DNA from: Rickettsiales bacterium
GTDB lineage: Bacteria; Pseudomonadota; Alphaproteobacteria; Rickettsiales; UBA3002
DNA: 49,640 nt
Assembly: GCA_022763105.1 (NCBI GenBank)
Contig: JALEGK010000041.1
Span: 1 to 49,640, forward strand
Reading direction: 5' to 3'
In this document: positions 34,953 to 42,981 of the stretch, one piece after another
How the letters are laid out: the number at the start of each line of letters is the position of its first letter
Numbering within the stretch: the stretch's first letter is position 1
The notes under the pieces: model-generated
The model's input: the letters and a program-made list of their open reading frames with translations, nothing else
What the model was told of the DNA's origin: nothing
The model's database searches: none
Made by a program: the position numbers and the translations under genes

Positions 34953-35402
34953 TTATATAGTGAAATCCATCGGGGTTTCATCTTCCCGTCTCACTTGTTT
35001 TGCCTTTGCCTGATCACACAAAGTGGCCATGCAAATAGATTCGAGCCGTTCATACATCTCAGCATTGATTTCATCACATAATGGCGAAATCACGTGCGAG
35101 GCGATGTCGGTTTTTTGTAATTCTTCCGCCGATACTTCATCCATATCGCGTACCACTTCGCAAATCTCGCGCACATTAATGCGGCGACGCTCGCGTGCCA
35201 ACACGTAACCGCCTTTAGGGCCACGCATACCACGCAGAATTCCGGCACGCACCAAGCGTTGCATGATTTGCTCTAAATAGCGCGGAGGAAGGCCTTGGCG
35301 GTCAGCTATTTCACGGCTCGAAATCGGATCGCTCTTCGCGTTATAGGCAATATAAAGCACTGCCTCTACCGCGTAGTACATCTTCTTCGAAAGCCGTAGC
35401 AT
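34953..35402 (-). CDS. Rrf2-family transcriptional regulator
   Basis: A 149-residue winged-helix regulator with the Rrf2 frame: YAVEAVLYIA, ISSREIADRQGLPPRYLEQIMQRLVRAGIL and RGPKGGYVLAR. Three cysteines near the end are spaced C-x14-C-x4-C, unlike the C-x5-C-x5-C of IscR, so an IscR-type iron-sulfur site is not evident. It sits five bases after dut and just before cysK, so it likely controls cysteine synthesis and perhaps its own operon. AAGGATAG precedes the ATG. Candidate operators are the dyads before coaBC and cysD. Confidence 0.88.
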   Translation of the reverse strand: MLRLSKKMYYAVEAVLYIAYNAKSDPISSREIADRQGLPPRYLEQIMQRLVRAGILRGMRGPKGGYVLARERRRINVREICEVVRDMDEVSAEELQKTDIASHVISPLCDEINAEMYERLESICMATLCDQAKAKQVRREDETPMDFTI

Positions 35403-35407
35403 ATAAG

Positions 35408-35857
35408 CTATCCTTGCGTTCCGGTTGAACCAAACCCACCTTCGCCTCGCTCAGACGATGGTAGCTCTGCCACCTGATTCCATTGTGCTTGGGTGTATGG
35501 CGCAATCACCATCTGCGCGATACGCATGCCGCGCTCTACAGTGAATGGATCATTCGATAGGTTGATCATAATCACACCAATCTCACCGCGATAATCCGCA
35601 TCGATAGTGCCGGGTGTATTCACCAGCGAAATACCATGCTTCAACGCCAAGCCGGAGCGCGGGCGAATCTGCGCTTCATAGCCATCAGGTAGTGCAATAT
35701 GCAAACCGGTTGGCACAAGCTTGCGCTCAAGCGGTGCAAGAGTGATATCGGCATCAATCGCTGCGAGCAAATCCATGCCTGCACTTTGCTCGGTGGCATA
35801 AAATGGTAAATCCAAATCAGCGGCGTGCGCGGCTTTTACAACCGGAATATTAACCAT
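35408..35857 (-). CDS. dut: dUTP pyrophosphatase
   Basis: A 149-residue trimeric dUTPase with all five motifs: [45 protein letters not shown] and the C-terminal P-loop-like [10 protein letters not shown]. It hydrolyses dUTP to keep uracil out of DNA and supplies dUMP. It overlaps the coaBC end by eight bases; coaBC-dut adjacency is widespread in Proteobacteria. Confidence 0.97.
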   Translation of the reverse strand: MVNIPVVKAAHAADLDLPFYATEQSAGMDLLAAIDADITLAPLERKLVPTGLHIALPDGYEAQIRPRSGLALKHGISLVNTPGTIDADYRGEIGVIMINLSNDPFTVERGMRIAQMVIAPYTQAQWNQVAELPSSERGEGGFGSTGTQG

Positions 35858-37112
35858 GCTTCGATTCCTTTTCTTCGTCAGTTTGTTTGGAAAGTGATGT
35901 CAGTTTATGCGCCTTTGTCTCTGGGCGCAGATGAATAACCACGCGCTCAATCAACGCTTTGGCAACGGCTTCTTTACTCATGAGTGGCAAGGTCTCTTGT
36001 GTGTCGCGTGTGATCAGCGTCACTTCATTATCATCCTCACCAAAGGTACGTCCGCCCGATACATCATTCGCGACAATCCAGTCGCAGCCTTTGCGCATGA
36101 GTTTTTCTTTGGCATTCGCAACGACATTTACCGTCTCAGCAGCAAACCCAATCAGAAGTTCTGGGCGCTTATCATGCTTGGCGAGTGTGTGCAGAATATC
36201 CGGGTTCTCTGTTAGATTGATCGCAGGCGCTTTCTTCGAATCCGATTTTTTAATCTTCTCGTCGCTCTGCTCTTCTGCGCGCCAATCAGCAACAGCAGCG
36301 GTGCAGATACCGATATCTGCAGGCAATGCTTCTTCACATGCTTTTAGCATCTGATCCGCCGATTCAACCTCTACCAGCTCCACTTTTTCTGGAAGCTGAA
36401 GCGATGTCGGCCCGCTAATTAGCGTGACATTCGCACCCGCATAAGCGAGCGCTTCAGCAATGGCATAGCCTTGCTTGCCCGAAGATCGGTTGCCGATAAA
36501 ACGCACCGGATCAATCGCCTCATAAGTCGGCCCGGCAGTCACCACTGCATGGTAACCACTTAGCGGCGTGTTGTTAGAGAAAAACTTCTCCATATAAGCC
36601 AAAATATCTGGCACATCTGCCATACGTCCGGCACCTTCTTCACCGCAGGCAAGCGTCCCTTCTGATGGCTCGATAAATTCAACGCCCTGATCTTTGAGTG
36701 CCTCGCAGTGACGCTTGGTTGCAGGGTGTTCCCACATTTTATGATTCATCGCAGGTGCGACAAGCACAGGCTTATTGGTCGCCATTAAAATGGTGCTGGC
36801 TAAATCGTCGCAGGTGCCATTAGCCATCTTCGCCAAAAAGTCAGCCGATGCGGGAATCACCATAATGGCGTCGCTCTCGCGCGATAGACGGATATGCCCC
36901 ATCTCTGTTTCATCTTTCAGCGAAAACAAATCGGTGTAACACGGGTTTTCGGATAATGACGCGCAGGAAAGCGGTGTGACGAATTGTTGACCGCCTGAAG
37001 TAATCACGCAGGTGAATTGATAGCCAATCTCACGTCCGCGACGGATAAGCTCCAACGCTTTATACGCGGCTATGCTGCCAGAAATAACGAGTAGAATCTT
37101 GTGTTTAGCCAT
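35850..37112 (-). CDS. coaBC: Phosphopantothenoylcysteine decarboxylase / phosphopantothenate-cysteine ligase
   Basis: A 420-residue bifunctional enzyme of coenzyme A synthesis. Residues 1 to about 185 are the FMN-dependent CoaC part ([30 protein letters not shown]). From about 190 is CoaB, which joins cysteine to 4'-phosphopantothenate ([27 protein letters not shown]). So it consumes cysteine, which may explain why rrf2-cysK lies downstream. No Shine-Dalgarno sequence of usual strength is seen; the start codon directly follows the arm of an inverted repeat. Confidence 0.97.
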   Translation of the reverse strand: MAKHKILLVISGSIAAYKALELIRRGREIGYQFTCVITSGGQQFVTPLSCASLSENPCYTDLFSLKDETEMGHIRLSRESDAIMVIPASADFLAKMANGTCDDLASTILMATNKPVLVAPAMNHKMWEHPATKRHCEALKDQGVEFIEPSEGTLACGEEGAGRMADVPDILAYMEKFFSNNTPLSGYHAVVTAGPTYEAIDPVRFIGNRSSGKQGYAIAEALAYAGANVTLISGPTSLQLPEKVELVEVESADQMLKACEEALPADIGICTAAVADWRAEEQSDEKIKKSDSKKAPAINLTENPDILHTLAKHDKRPELLIGFAAETVNVVANAKEKLMRKGCDWIVANDVSGGRTFGEDDNEVTLITRDTQETLPLMSKEAVAKALIERVVIHLRPETKAHKLTSLSKQTDEEKESKHG

Positions 37113-37174
37113 AATAACCCGCGCTCAATGTGTGAAATAGCATATTTCACATATCCAAGAATGCAAGGGTTATT
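37113..37174 (-). promoter_or_regulatory. Nested inverted repeats before coaBC
   Basis: Outer arms AATAACCC (37113-37120) and GGGTTATT (37167-37174) enclose a second perfect dyad, TGTGAAAT (37131-37138) and ATTTCACA (37144-37151), around a five-base loop. Both stems are eight perfect pairs. The outer arm touches the coaBC start codon, so in RNA it could hide the ribosome site; as DNA, the inner dyad looks like an operator for a dimer. Confidence 0.65.
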
Positions 37175-38733
37175 CAGTCCCAGTTAATAAGGGAAAGCTC
37201 TATTACAAAGATGCCGACCAGCAAGAACAGAGCACCCCATGCAAACCATAACCATTGTCGTTGGGTTCTGCGAGACTGACTAAGTAGTCTCACGGTCTTG
37301 GGGTGCAGCTCGAATCCTTCCGTCTGCACACGCTCTAAAATCGCTTCGCCCTTCTTAATCAGATTTGGCACATGTTGGATCGCTTCGATGCCTTCTATAA
37401 CGTTGTGTTTGATGCGCGCTTGCGGCGTCATATTCTCCGACACCCATTGCATAATCAACGGCTCAGAAAGCTTCCACATATTGACATTGGGGTTCAGTGA
37501 GCGTCCAACACCCTCAGCTAACATCATCGTTTTTTGTAGCAGTAATAATTGCGGCTGCGTTTCCATCTGGAAAGTCTCTGCCACTTGGAAAAGTTGCCCC
37601 AACAATCGACCAATCGAAATTTCATTGAGAGGTTTATCAAGAATCGGTTTAGCGATCGCGCGGCATGCTTGCGCAAACAGCTCAACAGGCTGATCAGCCG
37701 GTACATAGCCCGCATCAATGTGACGCTGCGCGACCATAACATAATCTTCTTTCAGGAACCCCCAAAGTATCTCTGCGATATAGATTTGGCTCTTACGATC
37801 AACGCGACCCATGATGCCAAAATCAACTACGGCTAAGCGCGAATCGGGCAGCACAAAAATATTTCCCGGATGCATATCGGCATGGAAAAATCCGTTCTGA
37901 AAGACCTGATGGAAAAACGCATTCGCCGCATGCTCTACAAGTAATGTGCGATCAATTCCGGCTTGCTCAATAGCATCTAAATCATTGATCGGAATGCCAT
38001 CAATCCATTCGGTGGTAAGCACTTTTTCTGACGTGCGCTGCCAGTCAATCTTTGGCACATAAATACCGTCTTGCGCTTCCATATTTTCAGCAAACTCGGC
38101 ACCTGCCGATGCCTCATAACGCAAATCCAATTCGAATTTTAGCGCATTGATAAAGGTCTCAATCGTTTCAATAAGCTTGAGTCGTTTCCATTCCGGCTTA
38201 CGTGCATCAGCAATCTCAGCGAGCCATAAAAGCAGCTGCGTATCGCGTGCAAATGCTTCTTCAATATTCGGGCGCAACACCTTAACCGCGACATCGCGAC
38301 CATCTTTCGTCACAGCCTTATGGACTTGCGCAATCGATGCAGCAGCGACCGGTTCATCATCAAATGATTCGAATAAACCTTCAACGGATTGCTCTAACGT
38401 CTCTTCAATCGTCGCACGCGCTTTGGCTGTATCAAATGGCGGAATGTCATCTTGCAGGTGAGTGAGATCACGCGCAATCGCTTCGCCCACCAAATCGGGG
38501 CGAGTAGATAAGGCTTGGCCCAGCTTAATAAAAGTTGGCCCCAGCTCCTCAAGCGCTGTCGCTAAGCGTTCGCCGGGGCGAAGCTTGCTGGATGAGCGCT
38601 TGGCAAGCAGGCTGCAACTTTTGGTGATGATGGGAGATACTTGTAATTCTTCGAAGCAAAAAAGCGCATCATGTCGCGCTAAAGTCAGCCCAATACGAAA
38701 CAGTCGTGCACTATGTTTAATGCCGCGCCACAT
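37174..38733 (-). CDS. ubiB: Ubiquinone biosynthesis regulatory kinase-like protein UbiB
   Basis: A 519-residue ABC1/ADCK-family protein needed for ubiquinone synthesis. Family signatures: the KxGQ region FIKLGQALSTRPD, the Ala-rich loop AAASIAQVHKA, DMHPGNIFV and the metal-binding DFGIMGR. Two C-terminal hydrophobic segments (about 490-515) anchor it in the membrane. Its ATG directly follows the ubiE stop. It is believed to be an atypical ATPase that helps lipid-soluble intermediates leave the membrane. Confidence 0.95.
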   Translation of the reverse strand: MWRGIKHSARLFRIGLTLARHDALFCFEELQVSPIITKSCSLLAKRSSSKLRPGERLATALEELGPTFIKLGQALSTRPDLVGEAIARDLTHLQDDIPPFDTAKARATIEETLEQSVEGLFESFDDEPVAAASIAQVHKAVTKDGRDVAVKVLRPNIEEAFARDTQLLLWLAEIADARKPEWKRLKLIETIETFINALKFELDLRYEASAGAEFAENMEAQDGIYVPKIDWQRTSEKVLTTEWIDGIPINDLDAIEQAGIDRTLLVEHAANAFFHQVFQNGFFHADMHPGNIFVLPDSRLAVVDFGIMGRVDRKSQIYIAEILWGFLKEDYVMVAQRHIDAGYVPADQPVELFAQACRAIAKPILDKPLNEISIGRLLGQLFQVAETFQMETQPQLLLLQKTMMLAEGVGRSLNPNVNMWKLSEPLIMQWVSENMTPQARIKHNVIEGIEAIQHVPNLIKKGEAILERVQTEGFELHPKTVRLLSQSRRTQRQWLWFAWGALFLLVGIFVIELSLINWD

Positions 38734-39471
38734 CTATATTTTCCATCCCGTATGAATGGCGACCACACCGTTCGACATATTTTGATAATCGACATTCTCA
38801 AAACCCGCTTCACGAATCATGGTGGCGAATGCTTCTTGGCGAGGAAACTGGCGGATAGACTCAACTAAATACTGATATGCTGCTTCATCATTGGCGATGT
38901 ATTTGCCAATTTTTGGAATCACCGAGAAGCTGTATTCATCATAGAGTTTCTTCAGCATCGGTGCCGTCACTTCCGAGAATTCCAAACAAATAAATTTACC
39001 GCCCGGCTTCAACACACGATGAATATCACGTAACGCTTTTGGAATATCGGTAACATTACGAATGCCAAATGCAATCGTGCAGCGATCATAGTGCATCGAA
39101 GGCAAGGGTAGGGACTCTGCATTACCGCATACCCACTCGCAGTTCTGCTCAGATCTGTCAAAGGCGCGTTTTTGACCTTCCTTCAGCATTTCGTCATTGA
39201 TATCACATACTGTCACATCCACATCCGCGTTTTTACGCATCAAGAATGCGATATCGCCGGTACCGCCCGCTAAATCGAGAACCTTATGGCTGTCACTCAA
39301 ATGGCAGCGCTTAATCATCTCGCGTTTCCAGATACGATGCACGCCAAGACTCATCAGGTCATTCATGATGTCGTAATTAGACGCGACAGACGCAAACACA
39401 TCATAAACCCTGTCCGCCTTCTGATCAGCGTCAACGGTCTGAAACCCGAAATGTGTTTTGGTTTGAGTCAT
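38734..39471 (-). CDS. ubiE: Ubiquinone/menaquinone methyltransferase UbiE
   Basis: A 245-residue SAM-dependent C-methyltransferase: FGFQTVDADQKADRVYDVF at the start, SAM loop DLAGGTGDIAF, and the family signatures GIRNVTDIPKAL and RVLKPGGKFICLEFSE. It methylates the benzoquinol ring in ubiquinone synthesis. It heads the minus-strand run and is divergent from mutM with 62 bases between. Confidence 0.97.
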   Translation of the reverse strand: MTQTKTHFGFQTVDADQKADRVYDVFASVASNYDIMNDLMSLGVHRIWKREMIKRCHLSDSHKVLDLAGGTGDIAFLMRKNADVDVTVCDINDEMLKEGQKRAFDRSEQNCEWVCGNAESLPLPSMHYDRCTIAFGIRNVTDIPKALRDIHRVLKPGGKFICLEFSEVTAPMLKKLYDEYSFSVIPKIGKYIANDEAAYQYLVESIRQFPRQEAFATMIREAGFENVDYQNMSNGVVAIHTGWKI

Positions 39472-39533
39472 AAGAATTTCCAGAGTATGCAGGGCTTGTA
39501 ACGTGTTTTGAGAGTGACGTAAAGGGAATAGCG

Positions 39534-40361
39534 ATGCCTGAATTACCAGAGGTGGAAACAGTAAGAACCGGCCTAGAGCCTAGCATTTCTAACCGTTTGA
39601 TCACTAGAATGACGTTGAATCGCCCCGATCTGCGCTTTCCTTTCCCCAAAGATTTAAAGCAGCGAACGGAGAAGCAGCGCATCACCCACATTGCTCGTCG
39701 CGCTAAATATCTGCTCTTTCATTTAAGCTCAGGCGATGTTGTTTTGGCGCATTTAGGCATGTCAGGAAAGATGCTGGTAGGGCCAAAAACCGCCTATACC
39801 CCGCAAAAACATGATCATGTGCTACTCGAATTTGAAGATGGCACGCACTTTGTGTTCAATGATGCCCGCCGCTTCGGCATGATGAGTATTTCAAGCGCCG
39901 ATGAGCTCGAAAACCATGATTACCTGAAAGATTTAGGGCCCGAACCATTGAGCAATACATTCCACGCAGATTATCTAAAATCATGCATGGAGAAGAGTGC
40001 TTCACCCATTAAAACGCTGATTATGAATCAGAAAACAGTCGTGGGAGTGGGTAATATCTATGCCTGTGAAGCGCTTTTTCGTAGCAATATCAACCCCTTC
40101 AAGCCTGCCAAAGCGTGTCTGAAGGGTGCCGATGAGCTAACAAAACAGATTAAAAACGTTTTAAATGAGGCGATTAAGTCGGGAGGGTCGACCTTGCGCG
40201 ACTATGTCAGATCCAGCGGAGAGCTCGGATATTTCCAGCATCAATTTTTAGTCTATGGGCGAGAGAATGAGCCATGTGTTTCATGCAATGCAGCTATTCG
40301 TCGAAAAGTGCAATCCAACCGATCAACCTTTTATTGTCATAAATGTCAAAGGGTTAAATGA
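39534..40361 (+). CDS. mutM: Formamidopyrimidine-DNA glycosylase
   Basis: A 275-residue Fpg glycosylase/lyase that removes 8-oxoguanine. The N-terminal PELPEVE gives catalytic Pro2 and Glu3; the lysine of RAKYLLFHL, the H2TH helix region (KTVVGVGNIYACEALFRSNI) and the C-terminal zinc finger with CVSC and CHKC are all present. AAAGGGA precedes the ATG. mutM divergent from ubiE is a conserved alphaproteobacterial arrangement. Confidence 0.97.
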   Translation: MPELPEVETVRTGLEPSISNRLITRMTLNRPDLRFPFPKDLKQRTEKQRITHIARRAKYLLFHLSSGDVVLAHLGMSGKMLVGPKTAYTPQKHDHVLLEFEDGTHFVFNDARRFGMMSISSADELENHDYLKDLGPEPLSNTFHADYLKSCMEKSASPIKTLIMNQKTVVGVGNIYACEALFRSNINPFKPAKACLKGADELTKQIKNVLNEAIKSGGSTLRDYVRSSGELGYFQHQFLVYGRENEPCVSCNAAIRRKVQSNRSTFYCHKCQRVK

Positions 40362-40616
40362 TTTTAGGTGCGAATTTTTTTGATAAAAAAACATCATTTT
40401 ATTTTGCAAAAAAACAACTTTTCACAGCCTTATCCTCAGAGTTTTTCGCGGCAATTATTGCCTGTGGACAACCGAATTCTGCGCCTTTTTGCGTCAAGAA
40501 AAAATATTTAAAAAAACCCTGTAAAACGGCTTGACGTGTGGGGCACAGATCATTAGTTTCAGCGCTTATCGAACGGGTAAAACTGATTAGAGAAAAAATT
40601 TAGGAAACGGTAAAAA
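40362..40616. other. AT-rich mutM-rpsT gap, candidate replication origin
   Basis: The first 160 bases are much richer in A and T than the genes around them, with long T and A runs. DnaA-box-like sites are TTATCCTCA at 40430-40438 (one mismatch to TTATNCACA) and, on the minus strand, TTGTCCACA at 40463-40471 (one mismatch), which directly follows the palindrome GGCAATTATTGCC (40450-40462). A weak AT-rich stem (AAATGAT/ATCATTT with inner T/A runs) lies near 40365-40400. Being beside dnaA-dnaN-recF-gyrB supports an origin, but many alphaproteobacteria place oriC elsewhere. Confidence 0.4.
40531..40559 (+). promoter_or_regulatory. Promoter for rpsT
   Basis: TTGACG (40531-40536, within GGCTTGAC) and TAGTTT (40554-40559) are 17 bases apart. 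The -35 is strong and the -10 weak. The same GGCTTGACG core begins the rpmB promoter. Confidence 0.5.
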
Positions 40617-40889
40617 ATGGCACATCACAAATCGGCGCAAAAAAGAATTCGCCAAACAGAAAAAAGAACGACGATCAATCGTTCACGGTTGAGCCGCATC
40701 CGTACCTTCATCAAGCGTGTTGAAAAAGCGATTGAAGAAGGCAAGCAAACGGACGCGCAAGAAGCTTTGAAAAATGCACAGCCTGAAATCATGCGTGGCG
40801 TGAATAAGGGTGTACTCAAGCGCAACACGGCTTCTCGAAAAATTAGTCGTTTGTCTTCTCGCGTGAAAGCGTTGGGCGCGGCTGCCTAG
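40617..40889 (+). CDS. rpsT: 30S ribosomal protein S20
   Basis: A 90-residue basic helical protein starting [19 protein letters not shown], with the family pattern [19 protein letters not shown] and the C-terminal [18 protein letters not shown]20 binds 16S rRNA early in small-subunit assembly. TAGGAAACGG precedes the ATG. rpsT just upstream of dnaA is a recurring alphaproteobacterial neighbourhood. Confidence 0.97.
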   Translation: MAHHKSAQKRIRQTEKRTTINRSRLSRIRTFIKRVEKAIEEGKQTDAQEALKNAQPEIMRGVNKGVLKRNTASRKISRLSSRVKALGAAA

Positions 40890-40922
40890 CACTTTTAAGC
40901 TTATATTTTAATGGTGGGATGA

Positions 40923-40973
40923 ACTCTCGCAAGAGAGTAACAGGAAAGCTGTATCTGAATTTCGGATAGGCTT
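40923..40973 (+). ncRNA. Two consecutive hairpins between rpsT and the rhodanese gene
   Basis: The first is ACTCTC-GCAA-GAGAGT (40923-40938), six perfect pairs closed by a GNRA tetraloop. The second (40946-40973) pairs AAGCT and TATCT with GGATA and GGCTT, ten pairs with one bulged G and a 7-base loop. No T-run follows, so it is not a standard terminator. It may be a structured leader of the rhodanese-dnaA transcript or a processing/stability element for rpsT mRNA. Confidence 0.4.
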
Positions 40974-40994
40974 GCCCAACAGAAAGGGATTCGT

Positions 40995-41444
40995 ATGTCG
41001 GCGGCATGTGCGATCAACAGTACTGTTTTGCCTTACGGAGGTGATGTGACTCCGGCCCAGGCTTGGGAGGCATTACAGAAAAATGATCAGGCGATTTTGA
41101 TCGATGTACGCACCCAGCCAGAATGGATTTTCAGCGGTCTGCCGAATCTTTCTGACATCTCTAAAAAAACACAAACCGTTTCATGGAAAATTTATCCGAC
41201 AATGGAGGTTAATCCTCAATTCGTCGATATGATCAAGAGTGTGGTGCCTGACACCGAAACACCGATCTATTGTCTCTGCAAGACTGGGGGCCGTTCACTC
41301 GACGCGGCCGTCGCACTCACCGAGGTTGGATACACGCAATGTTTTAACATAGCTGGAGGATTCGAAGGCGATCGCAATGAGCGAGGCCAGAGAGGAACTA
41401 TCAGCGGTTGGAAAGCAAGTAACTTACCTTGGGAGCAAGCATAA
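40995..41444 (+). CDS. Rhodanese-like sulfurtransferase
   Basis: A 149-residue single rhodanese domain. [17 protein letters not shown] is the first conserved block, and the active loop CKTGGRS with Cys95 is intact, followed by [15 protein letters not shown]. It would carry a persulfide sulfur to an acceptor. The RBS AGAAAGGG is clear. Its stop is two bases before the dnaA ATG, so dnaA translation is probably coupled to it. The reason for pairing a sulfurtransferase with the replication initiator is not known from the sequence. Confidence 0.92.
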   Translation: MSAACAINSTVLPYGGDVTPAQAWEALQKNDQAILIDVRTQPEWIFSGLPNLSDISKKTQTVSWKIYPTMEVNPQFVDMIKSVVPDTETPIYCLCKTGGRSLDAAVALTEVGYTQCFNIAGGFEGDRNERGQRGTISGWKASNLPWEQA

Positions 41445-41446
41445 TA

Positions 41447-42868
41447 ATGGTACGATTAAGCCAGCAACAAATAAGAAATAACCGAGAACTCCACCTAGAA
41501 CGCTGGGACCGTGTGCGCGAACGTTTGCGTGCGGCTTACGGCGAAGCGATTTTCAAAAGCTGGTTGCAGCCTTTGCGTTTAGCGGATGTCAAAAATGGTC
41601 AGGTGATGATCACCGTGCCAACGCGCTTCATGCGCGAATGGATTCTTGCTCACTATATCGACAATGTGCTCCGTTTTTGGAATAACGAAGACCGCACCAT
41701 TCATTCGGTTGATATTTTTGTTCGCCCGGAAGCTCCCTCTCGTGATGGTGAACATGCAATCACCAATCTGCCAGAGACCGCACTTCCTTATGCGCAGCCA
41801 ACCAACGATGCAGATCTGCCAAATAGCGATGACAAAGTAAGCGGCGCACTAGATCCTCGCTACACTTTCGATAACTTTATAGTGGGTAAGCCAAACGAGC
41901 TAGCTTACGCAGCAGCCAAACGTGTCGCTGAGTCCGAGTCAGTGGTAAGCGGTTGCAACCCGTTCTTTATGTATGGTGGCGTTGGCCTTGGTAAAACGCA
42001 CCTAATGCACGCGATTGCTTGGCATATCCGCCGCAATCAGCCAGAGCGCAAAGTCATGTATCTATCGGCTGAGAAATTCATGTATCAGTTCGTACGCGCG
42101 CTTCGTAATAAAGATACCGTTTCGTTTAAAGAGCAATTCCGTTCAGTCGATGTGCTGATGATCGATGATGTGCAATTCATCAGTGGCAAAGACTCAACAC
42201 AGGAAGAGTTCTTCCACACCTTCAACGCTCTTGTTGATCAAAACAAGCAGCTAGTGATTTCGGGTGACCGTTCTCCGTCTGATCTAGAAGGTATGGAAGA
42301 ACGCGTCCGTTCACGCCTCGGCTGGGGCTTGGTTGCAGACATTCATGCAACCAGCTACGAGCTGCGCTTGGGCATTCTTCAGTCAAAAGTAGATGCGATG
42401 AAAGGCATTGAAGTGCCACAAAAAGTCATCGAATTTTTGGCTCACAAAATTACCTCCAATGTGCGCGAACTTGAAGGCGCACTGAACCGTGTGGTCGCCC
42501 ACGCTACGCTCGTGGGCACCTCAATCACCCTGGAAAGCACGCAATCGGTGCTCAGCGATCTGCTTCGTGCCAATGATCGCCGCATCACCATTGATGACAT
42601 CCAGAAGAAAGTGGCAGCACACTTTAATATCAAGGTTGCCGACATGCATTCTGCGCGCCGTTCGGTCGCAATTGCACGTCCTCGCCAGATTGCGATGTTC
42701 CTAGCTAAGCGGTTGACTTCTAAGTCTCTTCCGGAGATTGGTCGTAAGTTTGGCGGCAAGGATCACACCACGGTGATGCATGCAGTGAAGCGTATTGAGG
42801 AGCTTTGTAAGAAGGACTCTGAATTCGCAGAAGATGTAGAGCTGCTCACCCGTATGCTGCAAAGCTAG
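41447..42868 (+). CDS. dnaA: Chromosomal replication initiator protein DnaA
   Basis: A 473-residue AAA+ initiator. Domain I (about 10-75) has [20 protein letters not shown] and SWLQPLRL; a short linker follows. The AAA+ core has Walker [10 protein letters not shown] near 177, Walker [13 protein letters not shown] and [19 protein letters not shown]. The DNA-binding end has [20 protein letters not shown], which reads the DnaA box. The ATG at 41447 is chosen because the protein then starts at the usual place; an upstream TTG at 41429 would overlap the rhodanese gene. Confidence 0.97.
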   Translation: MVRLSQQQIRNNRELHLERWDRVRERLRAAYGEAIFKSWLQPLRLADVKNGQVMITVPTRFMREWILAHYIDNVLRFWNNEDRTIHSVDIFVRPEAPSRDGEHAITNLPETALPYAQPTNDADLPNSDDKVSGALDPRYTFDNFIVGKPNELAYAAAKRVAESESVVSGCNPFFMYGGVGLGKTHLMHAIAWHIRRNQPERKVMYLSAEKFMYQFVRALRNKDTVSFKEQFRSVDVLMIDDVQFISGKDSTQEEFFHTFNALVDQNKQLVISGDRSPSDLEGMEERVRSRLGWGLVADIHATSYELRLGILQSKVDAMKGIEVPQKVIEFLAHKITSNVRELEGALNRVVAHATLVGTSITLESTQSVLSDLLRANDRRITIDDIQKKVAAHFNIKVADMHSARRSVAIARPRQIAMFLAKRLTSKSLPEIGRKFGGKDHTTVMHAVKRIEELCKKDSEFAEDVELLTRMLQS

Positions 42869-42897
42869 GCACCGCGACATTAACCAATCTTTACGAT

Positions 42898-42906
42898 TGT
42901 GAATAA
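42898..42906 (-). promoter_or_regulatory. Perfect DnaA box between dnaA and dnaN
   Basis: TTATTCACA on the minus strand matches TTATNCACA fully. A single box in the 113-base dnaA-dnaN gap would fit autoregulation of dnaN or a part of an origin. Confidence 0.5.
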
Positions 42907-42981
42907 ATGCGCAAAGCCCCTTGAAATCTGCGGCTTGCGACGCTAAGTCTAGTCTATGAACGACTAACATAGGATAGTGCT

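Noticed and set aside
34953..35402. Calling the Rrf2 gene iscR
   Set aside because: Cysteine spacing differs from IscR and no isc or suf genes are nearby.
37131..37151. CRP/FNR site before coaBC
   Set aside because: TGTGA and TCACA are present but 11 bases apart, not the 6 needed for CRP; FNR consensus is absent.
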